A stretch of DNA of 64,000 nucleotides from Microcyclospora pomicola (Eukaryota > Ascomycota > Dothideomycetes > Capnodiales): the NCBI GenBank assembly GCA_002786065.1, contig NHNY01000022.1, positions 310,001 through 374,000 of the forward strand, given 5' to 3'. Each line of letters opens with the position of its first letter. The stretch's first letter is position 1. A model generated the notes under the pieces. The model ran no database searches. It was not told the origin of the DNA and saw only the letters and a list, made by a program, of their open reading frames with translations. Below, piece after piece: positions 21,327 to 32,169 of this stretch. The translations under genes were made by a program, and so were the position numbers.

Positions 21327-21854
21327 TGCTCTCCATGATGGATGATGAAGTTCACGATCACCGACGACTTTCATGATTTAATGAATAACAATGAGAAATT
21401 CAGAATTCTTTGAGTGTATGATGCATAGCTGCAGTCTGGATTGTTTGTATCATATTCGTGACCAACGCCTTCCAATCCCGTCCTCTTCTTCCGTAGATGA
21501 GTCGTTTGTGTATATCTCTAGACTTCGACCTATGATTCCCAGTGGTCGATGAAGCATACGACCGCTGACGATCGACGACTCCCCTTGACGCCTCTGGCCG
21601 TACATAACGTCGCTTTTGAAGGCTTCATCGAAAGTGGTATCGTGTCGCTTCCGCCACTTTGATCGTGCCGTCAAAGACGTTTCGTCTGGAAGATGCCTTC
21701 TCCTGCACCGGCTTCCCTCCTCACGTTCGCAAGGCCTGTGGTATCGTACACCCAGCCCATCCACCATTACGTCTCATCATCGCCGTCCTTCCCCGTCGCC
21801 ACATCCAACCCCTAACCCCTCCCTCAAGCACATATCAACCAACCCATCACGCGC
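21327..21854. other. Intergenic 3'-to-3' region
   Basis: About 0.5 kb between the stop of the SRAP gene and the stop of the small minus-strand gene. No supported gene; open frames here are short and C-rich. Confidence 0.4.
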
Positions 21855-22109
21855 TCACAGCTCCTTCGCGTCCGCCGAACTCAACCCAGCCCCGGCCGGC
21901 TTCCCCATCCCACCTCTGCGCGTCCGTCTCGACTCGCCCGTGAAGATGGCCTTGAAGCCCTCCGCGACCGTCACCATGACCAGCGCGATCAGGTACTGCA
22001 CCAGCTGCACGACCCACTTCGCAGGGCCCCAGAGCCGCTTGTCGTTGACGTCGCCGGCGTTGCGCATGAAGCGCGACGAGGGCGAGTTGTGCTGGGTGGT
22101 GGTGGACAT
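21855..22109 (-). CDS. Small single-span membrane protein, unrecognised
   Basis: Intronless, 84 aa. It starts MSTTTQHNSPSSRF and has a hydrophobic segment at about residues 33-51 (WVVQLVQYLIALVMVTVAEG), then a basic stretch (GESRRTRRGGMGKP) and a short tail. The pattern of a polar start, KRLWGPAKW before the span and a tidy stop looks like a real gene rather than chance, and codons end mostly in G or C. I do not recognise the family. It might be a small ER or mitochondrial membrane protein; the span and flanking charges are all that can be seen. Confidence 0.6.
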   Translation of the reverse strand: MSTTTQHNSPSSRFMRNAGDVNDKRLWGPAKWVVQLVQYLIALVMVTVAEGFKAIFTGESRRTRRGGMGKPAGAGLSSADAKEL

Positions 22110-22924
22110 GGTCGGTCGATGTTGGGAGTTGCGCGAGGTTGATCGCTATTATTAGGACGAGGTGCTAGGGACCGTGGTGAGCGGTCGCTGGGGCGGTGAG
22201 ATGCTTTTTGAATGATATGTTGCGGGACAGGCGTTGAGGTGGAGTGGTGATGGAGCTGGTACTGGTGGCGATCAAGAGTAGGAAGGAAGTAAAGAGAACG
22301 GATTCATGCGAACGATCCTTCGTGACTGATCCTACCTTACAGATGATCTAATGATATAGGACTCGACCGGAAGTCCCTGGGAGAAGATCCCGTCTACAGC
22401 TCGAGGCAAGTCGATGTGTGCGCGGAAGCTCAATTGTCATGTGCTATGAGATCATCAGTCACGCTCGGCATGCTGTGTCGCTTAGTAAGCCATGACTGCG
22501 TCTCTTTCGTCGGAATGGTCTACTCATCTTGTTTGCTGGCATGTAAGTTGATTTCCAACCAATGTCCATGTGATGGAGTACTTTGATCATTTATATCTTC
22601 ACGAGAGGAAGACAAGCTTCAGCTCGCTGCCGGGGCTATGGCGCATCACTTCTCGACATCCGCCTATGACCGACGGATAAACTGGACCACAATGACATCC
22701 CACCTTCCGAGAAGGGAAGCTAGGAGGGGTCGAGGGCGATTGTTTTCTTGTCCTGGTGATATCTATTACACAATACCCTCTTCTACCGTCTGCTCAAGTT
22801 TCTTCTTTTCTTCTCAACCAGTCTGCCTGTCTTATAAGCGATTCAATATATACCTGGTCCACATCTCTTGCGATCCGTCTGATTTTCTACCTCTCCGGCC
22901 CTCGAGCGATAACATCCAGCCAAA
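22110..22924. promoter_or_regulatory. Divergent upstream region with TATA box before the GGT-like gene
   Basis: About 0.8 kb between divergent starts. A TATAAG lies at 22833-22838, about 87 nt before the GGT-like ATG, preceded by a CT-rich run (22779-22830). No gene is supported here. Confidence 0.45.
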
Positions 22925-24816
22925 ATGCCTCTCAATATTTCCGCGCTGCAGCAGCCGATGGTGAAGGAGTATTCCGCCTTCCACTCCCGCCGGTCGGTTG
23001 TTCACAGCACAAAAGGCATCGTCAGCTCCACACAGCCATTGGCATCCCAGTGCGGTCTCGAAGTTCTTCGTAAAGGTGGGAATTGCGCTGATGCGGCCGT
23101 GGCCGTGGCCGCGGGGCTGAACATGACCGAACCATCGAGCACGGGTATTGGAGGTGACATGTTCTGTCTCTTCTATAACGCGAAAACGAAGAAGGTGAGG
23201 AGCTTGAATGGAAGTGGACGGAGCGGCAAGGCATGCACGCTGCAGCAAATACGGAGCGATCTGGGATTGAAGGAGGGCGAGAAAGGAACGATACCATTGT
23301 CGAGTGCTCACGCCGTATCGATTCCTGGTGCGGCGGCAGGTTGGATAGATACCATAGAGAAGTTCGGCAGTGGCAAAGTCACTATGGAGGAGATCCTCGC
23401 GCCAGCAATCGCATTGGGCGAAGAAGGCTTTCCAGTCAGTGAGCTGACGTCGTCCTGGGTGAGTTCAGCACCATATACTTAGACTTGTCTTTCACATTTT
23501 GGCTGACCGGGCATGTTGCAAAGTGGCAAATCGGTGAAGAACGAATGCGTCACGCTTCGCCGAATGGAGCTGAGATGCTGAAGGAAGATCCCAAAGCACA
23601 AGATGGCGTTCGAGCTCCCCGTCCCGGTGAGATCATGACCAACAAATGTCTCGCCAGCACCTTTCGACGGCTGGCCGAAGGTGGAAAGGCTGGCTTCTAC
23701 AAGGGTTTCGTGGCAGAAGCACTCGTCAAGGTTGTACAAGATTTGGGAGGCCATCTTACACTGGAAGACATGCAAAACCATCTCGAGCTCGGTACTGAGG
23801 AGACCGAACCTATCAGTCTGAAGTTCTCGGCCCAGGATACGGCGAAGAGCCACGGAGAGCACATGCATGATGCCAGCGAGGAAGGTGTCGAGATCTGGGA
23901 ACATCCACCGAATGGCCAAGGTATCGTTGCATTGATGGCATTGGGCATCATTGAGCAGTTAGAGAAGTCGAACCAAATACCTAAATTTGGACCCGAAGAT
24001 CACAACTCGGCCACTTATCTCCACGCCATCGTCGAAGCACTACGAATCGCTTTCGCGGATGGAAACTGGTGGATCGCTGACCCCAACGTCTCCAAGCTTC
24101 CTGTCAAAGACCTCATCTCCCCTTCCTACCTCGCCGAGCGAGCAAAGTTGTTCGACCCCAAACGTGCCTCGGATTACTTGGAGCACGGCTCACCCGCCCA
24201 CAACCACAGCGACACCGTCTACTTCGCCGTGACAGACTCGGAGGGCAATGCCATCTCATTCATCAACAGCAACTACGCTGGATTTGGTACCAGCATCGTG
24301 CCAAAAGGCTGCGGTTTCACCTTGCAGAACCGTGCCGCCAACTTCGCACTCCAACCCGCCGACCACCCAAATATCCTCGCCCCCAACAAGCGGCCATATC
24401 ACACCATCATCCCAGCCATCGTCACCAATTCCTCCGACCAGAGTCTGCACTCCGTGTACGGCGTCATGGGCGGGTTCATGCAACCGCAGGGCCACGTGCA
24501 GGTTCTGCTGAACCAGCTTTTGTTTAAGTACACTCCCCAGGCGGCCTTAGACGCTCCGCGAGTCTGTATCGGAGCGGGCATGCCAGAGGTTGGAGACGTC
24601 ATGGATCGCACGGTGTATCTTGAGGACGGCATCAGCCAAGAGACCCTGAAGGAGCTGGAGGCGATGGGGCACAAGGTCGAGCTTATCAAGGGGGCTGGAA
24701 GAGGGCTGTTTGGACGAGGTCAGGTCATCAGATGGCACTTGGATCCGGTCGAGCAGCGCGGTATCTGGAGTGCAGGCAGCGATCCTCGCGGTGATGGTGC
24801 GGCTGTACCACAATGA
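22925..24816 (+). CDS. Gamma-glutamyltransferase-like Ntn hydrolase, YwrD type
   Basis: Exons 22925-23458 and 23524-24816, 608 aa. The N-terminal part has the family block GGNCADAAVAVAAGLN and GIGGDMFCLFY. The autoprocessing nucleophile should be Thr409 in HNHSDTVYFAVTD, followed by GNAISFINSNY and the glycine-rich GVMGGFMQPQGH. There is no signal peptide or membrane anchor, unlike secreted or vacuolar GGT. The Asp before the Thr and the SNYAGFGTSIVPKGCGFTLQNR region resemble YwrD/oxamate-amidohydrolase and acylase relatives. A cytosolic or peroxisomal amidohydrolase is therefore as likely as true glutathione hydrolysis. The stop converges on the dehydratase gene 104 nt away. Confidence 0.85.
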
Positions 24817-24920
24817 TAGGCAACCCCAGGGCCGCAGATAGAACCCGGTCGTCTCTTCTATGCAGATCATACCAGCACGTTCTAAAATGTCGATACAATG
24901 TAGTGAACATGCTCTAATCC

Positions 24921-26260
24921 TCAACCAGCAACATTCTCCGCGATCTTGAGCCCGTCCATCCCCAACTTCCCCTCCGCCCGTTCCTGCACCTGCTCCGGCG
25001 CGCCGAACAGTGTCGCAACAGCCTCCACAGTCGTGTTGCCACCACTCAACACCACTCCGACGTTCCACCCCTTCTCCCCCGCCTCCCTCTCCACGAGCCT
25101 CCGGAAGTCCTCATTATACAGCACCACCGCCAGCGGGACCGCAGCCGTCGGCTCGATGAACTGCTTCGCGCGCTCGAGCACCAGCCGCATAGCCGCTTTG
25201 ATCTCCTCCTCGGTCACGCTGAAGATGGCCTGCAGCTTCGTTGGGTCCGACAGGACCGCCCACGGATGCACGCCGACGGGCGTCCGCACGCCGTCCGCGA
25301 TCGTCAGCGTCTTGACCGTCTCGATGCGCTGGCCCTGCTGCAGTCCCCGCTCGGCGTCGTTGGCGCCTTGGAAGCTCGGCTCGGCGCCGAACACGCGGAT
25401 CCCGGTGCCGTAGAGCGCGGTGCAGATGCCGGATAACATGCCCCCGCCGCCGCATGAGGTGATCACTGCGTCGAGCTTGCTGCTCCCTGCCACGCCTGAC
25501 GCGGGGGACTCGGCGATCAGCTCGGCGACCTGCTGCTCCAGCTCGAGCGCCAGCGTGCCTTGCCCGAGCATGATATCCGGGTGGTCGTACGGCGGGACGA
25601 GCGTGGCGCCTGTCCGTTCGATCACATCTGCGACGACGGCTTCGCGCTCGTCGCTCGTCGATCCGCTGAAGATCACGTCCGCTCCGTGACTCTGCGTACC
25701 CGCGATCTTGGACGGCGTCGAGATGGACGGCATCACGATGTGTGCTGGCACGCCGTGCGACTTGGCCGCGAGCGCGAGCGCTTGCGCGTGGTTACCTACA
25801 AGGCGTCAAGCGTTGTCATCAACGATATGAGGAGGCTAAGAGAGGGGCATATTTCATGGACTCGCTGGCTTGCGATGTCATGCGGGAGAGCGTTACCACT
25901 ACTGTGTGTCACGACACCGGTCCTGCGGACCTGCTCGATGCCCTGCTCGTCGATCAAGCGGCCGAGGGCATGAAAGGCGCCCCGAGCCTTGAATGCACCG
26001 ATACGCTGCTGGTTTTCACATTTGAAAAACAGCTTGAAATGCGGTTTGGCAGTATAGCGCGCGACATCATTTGTGCGTGATTCTTCGGATGTGCTCTTGG
26101 GCATGACACTCGCATCTCTGTCCGCTTGCGCGGTTGAGGCGATGTGGTTGATGGTCTCACATGTTACCACGGGAGTGCGGTGGATGAACGGCTTAATTCG
26201 TTGGTGAGCGGCCTGAACGGACTCGCGAGTCAGTGGGGGACAGTTTGCGATGTCTGCCAT
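24921..26260 (-). CDS. PLP-dependent serine/threonine dehydratase or serine racemase
   Basis: Exons 26260-25897 and 25795-24921, 412 aa; the intron is 101 nt. Fold type II PLP motifs are visible: Schiff-base Lys91 in GAFKARGA, the Asn loop SSGNHAQAL (120-128) rebuilt exactly at the splice junction, and the phosphate-binding CGGGGMLSG. LSGGN near the C terminus contacts the pyridine ring. No regulatory ACT domain is present, which favours the racemase/Sry1-like subgroup over biosynthetic threonine deaminase. An insertion at about residues 43-73 between the N-terminal helix and the Lys motif is rich in charged residues. Exon 2 is notably GC-rich. A kinase gene lies 218 nt upstream on the same strand. 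Confidence 0.9.
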
Positions 26261-26478
26261 TGCTTTATGGTTGCAGGATACGGTGACGATCAGATGATGA
26301 GGAGTGAAGTGAATGACAAGATCGTGAACATTGGAACATGCATGTGGTGTAGTCAAGTCTGAATCATGTTGTGAGCTATTCCGCATTCGTCTTTCGCCAT
26401 TCCCTGGCGTGCTTGTTTGACGTCGAAAGGTGCGAGGATGCCACTCAAAGCAGTATCCTGTAACGTGATGTGTATCTC

Positions 26479-27453
26479 TCACGCGAAGGAGTGACCACCC
26501 TTGAAAAACTCTCTTTTCAGCTCCTCATCGCTGACGTTGAAGCCTTCAAAGAAATCGTTGATCGAGTGCTCGAGTGGCCGGTACAACTCCTGTCTTTTCC
26601 CCTCCGCGATGATAGCAAATCTGCGCATCCTTTCGAGGGTGTCTGCGTGACTGTTCGAGGTGTCCCGAGCGGTGGACACCAATATCTGTAGCTCAGATAT
26701 CAGAGCCTTGCCCCCGACGTCGCCGTCAGGCCCTCCAAGTGTCTGTTCCGCTAGGCCAAGCAGGTACCAGGAGATTGTCATTTCCAGATCGCGTGCTTGC
26801 AACATCGTGTATTCCTCGACTTCACGGCGTCCAAACATGTGTGCGTGTCCAAAGTCGATCAGAACCACGTCAGGGTAGTTGCGGAACGTGGGCGTGTCAA
26901 GCCGGAACAGTATGTTCGAGCCGTGGAAATCCCCGTGTATCCGCTTCGGCCACAACTGGGCGCTCGGGTCATCACTATCGTCGATGTGATTGCCCAAGAA
27001 CAGAAACATGGTGATGACTTGCAGGCAGATGTGCCAGGCGAAGGCTGCAGGTAGGTAGGAAAACCCGGGTCGCCTGCGCGTCTCGATTAATTCTGTGAGA
27101 GATGCCCCATACATAGGTGATGTGTACCAAGTGAATCCATTGGGCCTAGGCAGTGATTCCGCCTTGCTCGTGACGGAGGTGATATGGCGAAAGGAATTGT
27201 GCTTGGTAAGGTCCTCTATGATCCTGATCTCTTTGGTGAGAACGACAGTCTGCCACTGAGCAATCTTGACAGCATGGCATTCGGCACGAAGAGCATCAAG
27301 AACTTGGACTGTCGGTTTAGGTGGTGTCTGTCCCCCTAGAATGGCTGATACTTTTGCTTTGGAAATGCATAGGAAGACCTTAGCCGTTTGACCATCACCG
27401 AGGCCTTTGATGCAATAGTAGTCTTTTTCAAATGCTTTCATTGCTGTAGACAT
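26479..27453 (-). CDS. Divergent protein-kinase-like protein
   Basis: Intronless; the likely start is ATG 27453 (MSTAMKAFEKD), giving 324 aa, though the frame is open to 27555. Kinase elements are a glycine loop (GLGDGQTAKVFL), an AVKI lysine (about residue 63), a catalytic loop HGDFHGSN (173-180) and IDFG (199-202). The HGD rather than HRD loop and the short C lobe place it among APH-like or FunK1-like fungal kinases. The Asp, Asn and DFG are all present, so activity is plausible. Its substrate is unknown. Nothing nearby hints at a pathway. Confidence 0.7.
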   Translation of the reverse strand: MSTAMKAFEKDYYCIKGLGDGQTAKVFLCISKAKVSAILGGQTPPKPTVQVLDALRAECHAVKIAQWQTVVLTKEIRIIEDLTKHNSFRHITSVTSKAESLPRPNGFTWYTSPMYGASLTELIETRRRPGFSYLPAAFAWHICLQVITMFLFLGNHIDDSDDPSAQLWPKRIHGDFHGSNILFRLDTPTFRNYPDVVLIDFGHAHMFGRREVEEYTMLQARDLEMTISWYLLGLAEQTLGGPDGDVGGKALISELQILVSTARDTSNSHADTLERMRRFAIIAEGKRQELYRPLEHSINDFFEGFNVSDEELKREFFKGGHSFA

Positions 27454-27929
27454 GCTGTTGGTCGAGTTGCTCGAGGAGAATAGACAAGTGAGGTTGGTGA
27501 GGACAAGTGAAGCTGGAGATTTGAGCGTTGAGAACTCGATGGCATCGTGCAACACACCAAAGACTGCACGTGCTGGCTGAAAAGTCGAGAAGCAACACGA
27601 CTCATTTCCTCGGAAAGCTATTCACTGTCGGTTCCATTGTTTTCCACGCGCGAGATGACAGATAGACGCGACGGATATCGAATAAAGTTCCAAGGTCTGC
27701 AGTAGCAAGAGAATGAATCAAAGCATTGTCCAGAGACTGCGGTAGCGTTGTTGGTGATGGGGGCGCGCAGCTGTTACTTTGCCCCTTCGAGAATGACCGT
27801 GGGCGACGATACCACTCGGAAGGACACCCATGACATTGAGCAGTCAGATAGAGTCTTGCTAACTCACCACAATACCCGGCCAGTTGATGCTGTAAAGGAG
27901 CACTACCCAGAGCAGCACTGACATCCTCC
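27454..27929. other. Intergenic region upstream of the kinase-like gene
   Basis: About 0.5 kb between two minus-strand genes. No gene or repeat seen. Confidence 0.4.
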
Positions 27930-28850
27930 TCATCCTGCCTTTCTCAAGCTGTTATAATGCTCGCCCAGTCCAAAGCCGTGTTTATAGTACCCTACCCACA
28001 CCGTTCTCTCCGCCTTCCTGTCCCTCTCCTGACATCCCTCGATCTTCTCCACGCGGCCAAAGTCCTGCAAGACGTTGATCTCGATCTCATATCTCTTTGC
28101 TAACGCCATGAGCTCTAGCTGTCCACCCCACTCCCCGGTATCACGCACTTTATGTACATACTCCGGCAGGGGCTCCGCCAAGAACGGTGCAAAGTCATCC
28201 GGATGACCCTCAATGTACTCAGCCGCAGCGGCACGCACGGTCTTGTATGCAATGCTGGGCTTCTCGTCTGGGGACGCTATGAGTGGGATGTCTAGTTGTT
28301 CTAGCTGGTCGGCGATCGCAGAGTATAGGCAATGTCCATCCGCTCTGATCTCTTTCTCTTGTAATCCGCGCTCTTTCATGGCTTCAAGCATGCGCTGTCG
28401 TTCTTGTTCTTTGAGGTCTGGGAGGTTCTCGGCTTCTTCTGCGGCTCTGCGGCTCTGCTCTTCTTGCTCCGCCGCTCTCCTGGCGAGTCTCGCCTTTTGC
28501 CTGTTCGGCTTGCGGTGCTCAAACGCATCCAAAGCATCATTATTGGCAGCTGGGGTGTTCACTGGCTTTGTGTTGAGGTCGTGACTTCCATTCTCTTGAG
28601 CATCTTGACTCGGTGCTTCATCTTCAAGTGCCAGATCTTCTATATCTTCAGCAAACTCTGCATCATCCACTCCATTGCCATTGACAGCCGCGATCTCCGC
28701 ATGTTGCCGATCCTTAAGCTCATTCTCCAACCGCTCACATTCCTCATTCACGCCTTTTCGCGTCTTCTTGCTTGCCTGCTTTTTCTTCTGCGTGATCTTA
28801 CTCTGCAGATCGCGCTGTTCTTTACGATGTCTCGTCTGTAGCTCCTCCAT
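27930..28850 (-). CDS. OTU2: OTU-family deubiquitinase, Otu2/OTUD6 type
   Basis: Intronless. The start is probably ATG 28850 (MEELQTRHRKEQRDLQ, the usual opening), with an in-frame ATG at 28871. The N-terminal half is a charged coiled coil and linker with KKKQASKKTRKG. The OTU domain fills the C-terminal half: the catalytic site ADGHCLYSA has Asp178 and Cys181 (numbered from 28871), and the catalytic His305 lies in GEHYNSLR at the end. Domain order and length (about 306-313 aa) fit yeast Otu2 and animal OTUD6B, which remove ubiquitin and act around ribosomes and translation. The catalytic residues are all present. Confidence 0.87.
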   Translation of the reverse strand: MEELQTRHRKEQRDLQSKITQKKKQASKKTRKGVNEECERLENELKDRQHAEIAAVNGNGVDDAEFAEDIEDLALEDEAPSQDAQENGSHDLNTKPVNTPAANNDALDAFEHRKPNRQKARLARRAAEQEEQSRRAAEEAENLPDLKEQERQRMLEAMKERGLQEKEIRADGHCLYSAIADQLEQLDIPLIASPDEKPSIAYKTVRAAAAEYIEGHPDDFAPFLAEPLPEYVHKVRDTGEWGGQLELMALAKRYEIEINVLQDFGRVEKIEGCQERDRKAERTVWVGYYKHGFGLGEHYNSLRKAG

Positions 28851-29432
28851 CGTTGCATAGACTGCTTTCATTTAAATCCACTTTGCCAATATTTGTGCAT
28901 GTGGCCGACAGTCGAGCTCTAGCAAAGTGATGTCACTTCTACTATCGTGAGGACATTTCACGTCCGCACGTGATTTCGTGTATACTGTAGCTGTGAGAAT
29001 ATGCTGTCGAAAGCCGTAGATTTCACGCTCAAGTAACGACATTGAATAAAAGGTAACTTACGAAATCGTTCTCATGGCAAAGTCCCTCATTTGGTGATCG
29101 AATAAGCGGAGCCGATGCACCGAGTCTGAGATCGAGTAATCACGACAGTCAAGTATGTTGGACTGCGACACTTAAAAACTCGCCAAAACACAGCAGCGTA
29201 CATGCAGAGACATTGGCGAACGACGGGATTCACAGTACGTTGAGAAAGAACGTTATCGTATTCGTGATTATGGCGTACATATAAAGAAGTATCTGCTCTC
29301 GTGTGGATATAACAACCAGTCGATGGACTCTATGATCTATCCATCGCCCCCCTGAAGTACGTCACATTGTAAGAGACTCCACCGTCAGAGTCCTCGCATG
29401 AACTCGGATATGCGCACAGATCTATGCATCGT
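28851..29432. other. Intergenic region between OTU2 and GT2
   Basis: About 0.6 kb. It should contain the OTU2 promoter and the GT2 3' end; nothing else is evident. Confidence 0.4.
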
Positions 29433-32169
29433 CTACCAGGTGAGGCGCATCAAACCAGGGTTGAGCGCGATGGGTAGCATGAAATGTGTGCAGACCAACG
29501 TGCACAAAGGCCACAAGGAAAAGAATTGAGTGATGCGCCAAAGCGGCGGGACGAATCGCGCGAGCACAATCATCATGGCCGAGCACAAGATACAGAAGAC
29601 GAAGGTGAACTTGAACTTCTTGATGACCTTGGAGATCTCCTGATAGAAGGTCGTGTTTTCGGCTTCCTTGCTGGTCGCACCCCAGGTCATATCGATGCCG
29701 AAGAGGTGGGACAGGATGGCTTGCGAGACGTGCAGCGAGACGCCGCCGAGGAAGATGGTGAGAAGAGGTACCCACATAAAAGTTTCGATCAAGGACGGCA
29801 AGACGGCTTTCTCGCCGATGCGGTAGCTCAGCACGGCAAGTGTGAGATTACCGATGCTCGGGATAACAACCACGATTGCGATGTATATCCGGAAAGGGTC
29901 GATGTAGTAGTGACCGAGATGACCATTGAACCAGCCGGTCAAGAAGTAGTTCATCAATATCAAGATCCAAGCAGATGCAAGAGCGAAGTACGACCCGACA
30001 TACACAAGGATGGTGATCTTGGACGGGAATGGCATACCGGAAGTAATGAAATCGCGAAAGACCTTGGTGAAGGGACCGCGGGAAAGCCAGTACATTAAGG
30101 GGTGAAAGACGAGCTCGCTGCATCCATAGGCGAATTTTTTCCATCGCGCAAGCTCAGCGTAGACAGTAAGCGAGACACCTTCCTTGAAGCCATCACCCTG
30201 GTAAGCGCCTAGGCGGACCAGGTAGCCAGCAGTCTGAAGGCGAAGAGCCATGTCGAAATCCTCGGACACGGTCTCTTCGGACCAGAACTTTCTACGGCCG
30301 TCATCCTCGCAGTCATAGCCAATCTCCTGCATTGCAGACCAACGAAGCACAGCGTTGTGGCCAACAAATGGAGCGACACCTCCGTTGGCAACGAAGAAGC
30401 GGATCTGGGTATAAACCATGTTGGTGAAGAACGTAATACCTCTTTCGAAGAAGGAATCCGTGACGTTCATGACACCAGACGAATATTGGATGATGGCGAC
30501 CTGTGCAGATTGTTCCATTTCGGAGACAGCATCGAGAAAGCAGTCCGTGGGAACACGAGTATCAGAGTCGATGATGAGGAAGTAGTGGCCCAGACGAATG
30601 TCACCATCAGCCCAAGTACGGCCTTGATCCTCCTCGACAACAATGGTAAGTGCATCACGGTAAGCAAGGGCTTCGTCCTTCTGAGTCCACTTTCCGTGAC
30701 CTTGCAGATTAGCGAGCTTTTCCTCGACACGACTGCTTACCCACATAGCATAATTCATGTTGGAAGCCTTCTTGAATTTACCACGGCGGAGGAATATTTC
30801 GGACCCGTCAGTGGGCTTTGGGTTATGCTTCGGTCGAGCGACCCAGCCAATGCTGTGCTCGTCGTAGAAATCTTGACGAGCACGGGCATCCTCTTTCGAG
30901 ATGAGCTGCATACCGTCGTCATTCACAAAGATGTTGGCGGTACCGCCTTGCATCTCGTATGTTAAGATGGCCGCCTTGACGGAGCGGACGGTTGGCTCAA
31001 TGACAGCTGTCAGAGCTTCTTTGTAGACAGGCATTTGGATGGTGACATGCGGAAGTGGACCAGCATCGCGTCGGAGCCGTCTAGGTTTGTTGCCAGAATA
31101 GCACCTGGAGTTGGCTTTCATCTGGGTAATTGGACCGATAAGTTGCGCAGCGTTACCAACGAGCGACTGGAGAAAGAACAACCCAAGCCATAGTTGAGGG
31201 ATGAACGCGAAGATGAAAGCCATGCGGACGTAACTGCGATCGACCACAGTTTCGATGGCAATGTTGCGCCAACCAGCGCCAATAGCTGTGATGGTCAGAG
31301 CGAGAGTAGCAACAGTGAGAATGGGTTGCCACAAGACAATCTGTCGAGGCTGCTCGACAGTCCCCAGTCCGACGTCAATCTCTGACCCAACTTCATTGAC
31401 AGCAGCATTGGCCTCTTTCTTCTCGTCCGCATCCATGGGATCGTCATCCGAGATCGATTCCATGAGTGCTTTCTCAATTTTCGACGCACGATCGAGCAAG
31501 TGGCGTGGCTCGTCATCCCAGACGACCAAGATACCACGATCAGCGATGAAGGCAGCGAATTGATGCTTCTGGCATCGAGGTAGGTATGAGATGGTGGGAA
31601 GAACTTGCAACCGAAGACCATTCTTAAGAGGTACGTATGGTCGATCGTTGCTGTGGAGGAAGAGCTTGATGACGCGGGTATTGACAGTCATGGCTGTCTG
31701 CGTAAAGATTGGCACAAGCAAGCAAGAATTGATCGTTCGACATCAGTGCACTTACTCGGACGTTGAGTGTCTCAATTGCTTGATGGAAGCCGGACGGTTC
31801 TTCAACAATATCGGCAGGACAGCAGGTATACGCTGATCGGGACTTCTTCAGCACAACACCTTCGTCATGTCCACCGGCAGTCCACAGGCGCTCCATTTGC
31901 TGCTGATACAACCAGTTGACCATGACATCGCATTTGATCTCATTGATGTCGTCAGCCTGAGAGTCTCTAAGATCACCGGCTGCGTATAAAGAAGCTGGTC
32001 GAGAGCCCCATGGTGTGCCATTCCCAGGAGTGCAAGATCTGGGAGTGCTGGGATACTGAGGATTGGCAATTGCGAGCTCGGATGGCTTTTCAGAGACCAC
32101 TCCAATGCTACTAGGCTTCATGGACTCTCCATCTGTGCCCTTGGGTTTCAAGTACGACAAGAGACTCAT
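29433..32169 (-). CDS. GT2: Family 2 glycosyltransferase needed for surface hyphal growth (GT2)
   Basis: Exons 32169-31756 and 31697-29433, 892 aa; the join LNVR-TAMTVNTR is exact in phase. An N-terminal cytosolic region of about 230 residues precedes two membrane spans. The GT2 core has VTIQMPVYKE, VNDDG, IIDSDTRVP (DxD) and SEDFDMAL. Four or five more spans follow. The position of the QxxRW motif of processive synthases reads ARWKK. It matches the conserved fungal GT2 described in Zymoseptoria tritici and Fusarium graminearum, required for hyphal growth on solid surfaces and for infection. It would act at the plasma membrane; the polymer is unknown. The upstream intergenic stretch of 2.8 kb is the longest here. 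Confidence 0.88.
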
